Source: Variovorax sp. CAN15 (lineage in GTDB: Bacteria; Pseudomonadota; Gammaproteobacteria; Burkholderiales; Burkholderiaceae_C). From it: a stretch of DNA of 33,797 nucleotides. The stretch lies in contig NZ_JASMRZ010000002.1 of NCBI RefSeq assembly GCF_030462475.1, forward strand, positions 189,613-223,409, written 5' to 3'. Positions 32,643 to 33,797 of this stretch are shown in pieces. The notes beneath the pieces were generated by a model. It searched no databases and was not told where the DNA came from. It saw only the letters and a list, made by a program, of their open reading frames with translations. Made by a program: the position numbers and the translations under genes. Position 1 is the first letter of the stretch, and each line of letters begins with the position of its first letter.

Positions 32643-33017
32643 ATGTCCACACCCTCGCACGGCCACCAGACACTCACCCTCCAGGGCCTGCGCTTCGACG
32701 CCAACCTGGGCATCCTCGAGCAGGAGAAGAAGGCGCCCCAGCCGATCCTGGTCGACGCCGAACTCAACCTCGGCCCCCAGCCGCTGCTGCCTCAGGACGA
32801 CGACATCTTCCACGTGCTCGACTACCGCAAGGTGCGCCGCATCATCATCGACGAGTGCACCGCCGAGCACGTCAACCTGCTCGAAAGCCTGATCGGCAAG
32901 CTGGCGCAGCGGCTGCTGCAGCTGCCCGGCGTGCTGGGCGTGCGCGTGAAGATCGCCAAGCTGGAGATCTTCGACGACTGCGAAGTGGCGATCCGCATGG
33001 AAGCCGGGCAGTGGTGA
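32643..33017 (+). CDS. folB: Dihydroneopterin aldolase
   Basis: 124 aa, full length for FolB. It cleaves 7,8-dihydroneopterin to 6-hydroxymethyl-dihydropterin and glycolaldehyde in folate synthesis. Motifs are LTLQGLRFDANLGILEQEKK with the conserved Gly-Ile-x3-Glu, PILVDAELNL, the active-site Tyr in VLDYRKVR, and LLESLIGKLAQRLLQ. The C-terminal VRVKIAKLEIF has the family lysine. The related epimerase FolX cannot be excluded. The ATG at 32643 is chosen, but an in-frame GTG at 32628 overlaps the upstream TGA (GTGA) and may be the real coupled start. Confidence 0.87.
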   Translation: MSTPSHGHQTLTLQGLRFDANLGILEQEKKAPQPILVDAELNLGPQPLLPQDDDIFHVLDYRKVRRIIIDECTAEHVNLLESLIGKLAQRLLQLPGVLGVRVKIAKLEIFDDCEVAIRMEAGQW

Positions 33018-33040
33018 AGCAGCTCGAACGCTGAACTTCC

Positions 33041-33797
33041 TCAGGCCGCCGAGCCACAGGCCACGGCAGCCTTCTTCTTCGAGCCGGCCGGCCACATGCG
33101 CACTGCCAGCGCGCCGAGCGCCGACACCGAGGCCATCGCCGCCACGCCGGACCATCCCCACTGCGCCAGCACCAGGGCACCCAGCGCCGAGCCCGTCGCC
33201 ATGCCGACGAACACGCCCGTGAAGAACACCGCGTTGAGCCGGCTGCGCGCGCCGGGGTCGATGCCGTAGACCACAGTCTGGTGCGCGATCAGCGCGGCCT
33301 GCAGGCCGAAGTCGAAGCCGATGGCGGCAACCACGATCAGCCCCAGCCGGGCAGCGGGCGTCGCCAGCAGCGGTGCGAACAGCATCGCGGCGAACGAGAC
33401 GGCGACCAGCGCGGCGCCCATGCGGATCACCAGCTCGGGGCCGCGACGGTCCGCGAGGCGCCCGGCGATGGGCGCGGCCAGCGCACCCGCCGCGCCGGCG
33501 AGCCCGAAGGCGCCGGCGGCGGCGCTGCCCAGGTGGAAGGGCGCGCCGTGGAGCATCACGGCCAGCGTCGACCAGAAGGCGCTGAAGCCCACCGACAGAA
33601 GAGCCTGCGCGAAGGCGGCGCGGCGCAGCGCGCCATGGCGCTTCCACAGCCCGGCCAGCGAGCCCAGCAAGGCGCCGTAGCCCAGGTGCGTTGTCGGGCG
33701 CAGGCGCGGCAGGCCGCGCGCCGCCGCCACGCCGATGAACGCAATGCTCGCGGCCGCGACGAAGAACATCGCGCGCCAGCCGAAGTGCTCGGCCACG
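33041..33797 (-). CDS. MFS transporter, C-terminal part (cut by window edge)
   Basis: 251 codons in the window; the reading frame stays open to the edge, so the N-terminal half lies outside. It shows about seven to eight hydrophobic segments. The conserved loop GRLADRRGPELVIRMG resembles the MFS repeat motif GxxaDRxGrr between helices, here in the second half. FGWRAMFFVAAASIAF before it is typical of helix 6. The tail is short and basic (AGSKKKAAV). Substrate unknown; a drug or metabolite exporter is possible. Convergent with folB, 23 bp apart. Confidence 0.85.
   Translation of the reverse strand, partial: VAEHFGWRAMFFVAAASIAFIGVAAARGLPRLRPTTHLGYGALLGSLAGLWKRHGALRRAAFAQALLSVGFSAFWSTLAVMLHGAPFHLGSAAAGAFGLAGAAGALAAPIAGRLADRRGPELVIRMGAALVAVSFAAMLFAPLLATPAARLGLIVVAAIGFDFGLQAALIAHQTVVYGIDPGARSRLNAVFFTGVFVGMATGSALGALVLAQWGWSGVAAMASVSALGALAVRMWPAGSKKKAAVACGSAA

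Overview
The window looks like a chromosomal segment of a high-GC betaproteobacterium of the Burkholderiales, most probably Comamonadaceae and close to Variovorax. This rests on very GC-rich third codon positions, the gene families and neighbourhoods, and a 93-bp intergenic repeat that I recall from that family. The species call is inference from reading, with no database search.

Layout. 1-1719: an FMN azoreductase gene divergent from a LysR regulator gene. 1825-3446: a complete IS1182-family insertion sequence with 16-bp terminal inverted repeats and a 4-bp AGTC target duplication. 3447-3612: gene-free DNA with an unusual tandem 20-bp motif. 3613-7599: amino-sugar and cell-wall precursor genes glmS and glmU, both on the minus strand, with an Lrp/AsnC regulator gene between them on the plus strand. 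7598-8494: a DUF6279-type lipoprotein whose start codon overlaps that of glmU. 8516-9790: a Crp/Fnr-type regulator divergent from a stand-alone BLUF blue-light sensor. 9879-11350: a DUF2917 protein divergent from a GcvA-like LysR regulator. 11491-16407: 5-formyl-THF cyclo-ligase, Slt-type lytic transglycosylase, MgtC-like membrane protein, glutathione S-transferase and an OmpW porin. 16569-19670: CCA tRNA nucleotidyltransferase and a hybrid sensor kinase. 19767-23874: a translationally coupled trehalose-type operon, otsB - GH15 hydrolase - otsA. 24039-25986: a second DUF2917-like protein divergent from a MocR regulator. 25994-29961: a minus-strand run hisN-like - DUF2905 - ROK kinase - TM2/TPR protein - DUF1877. 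30076-30474: DUF5329 protein. About 30540-30628: a small dioxygenase relic. 30713-33017: MidA-like methyltransferase divergent from a FolM-like reductase and FolB. 33041-end: an MFS transporter cut by the window edge.

The content is mostly housekeeping. No tRNA, rRNA, CRISPR array, prophage or classical defence island is visible, and I see no clearly new multi-gene system. The points most worth a second look are small: a Crp/Fnr protein keeping three FNR cluster cysteines at FNR numbering with Asp at the fourth, next to a BLUF protein with an intact Tyr/Asn/Gln triad but Phe at the semi-conserved Trp; two DUF2917-like genes each divergent from a regulator; the otsB-GH15-otsA coupling; an inverted repeat over the lrp start codon; a TetR-type palindrome inside a likely ompW promoter; and three divergent gene pairs whose start codons overlap or nearly touch.
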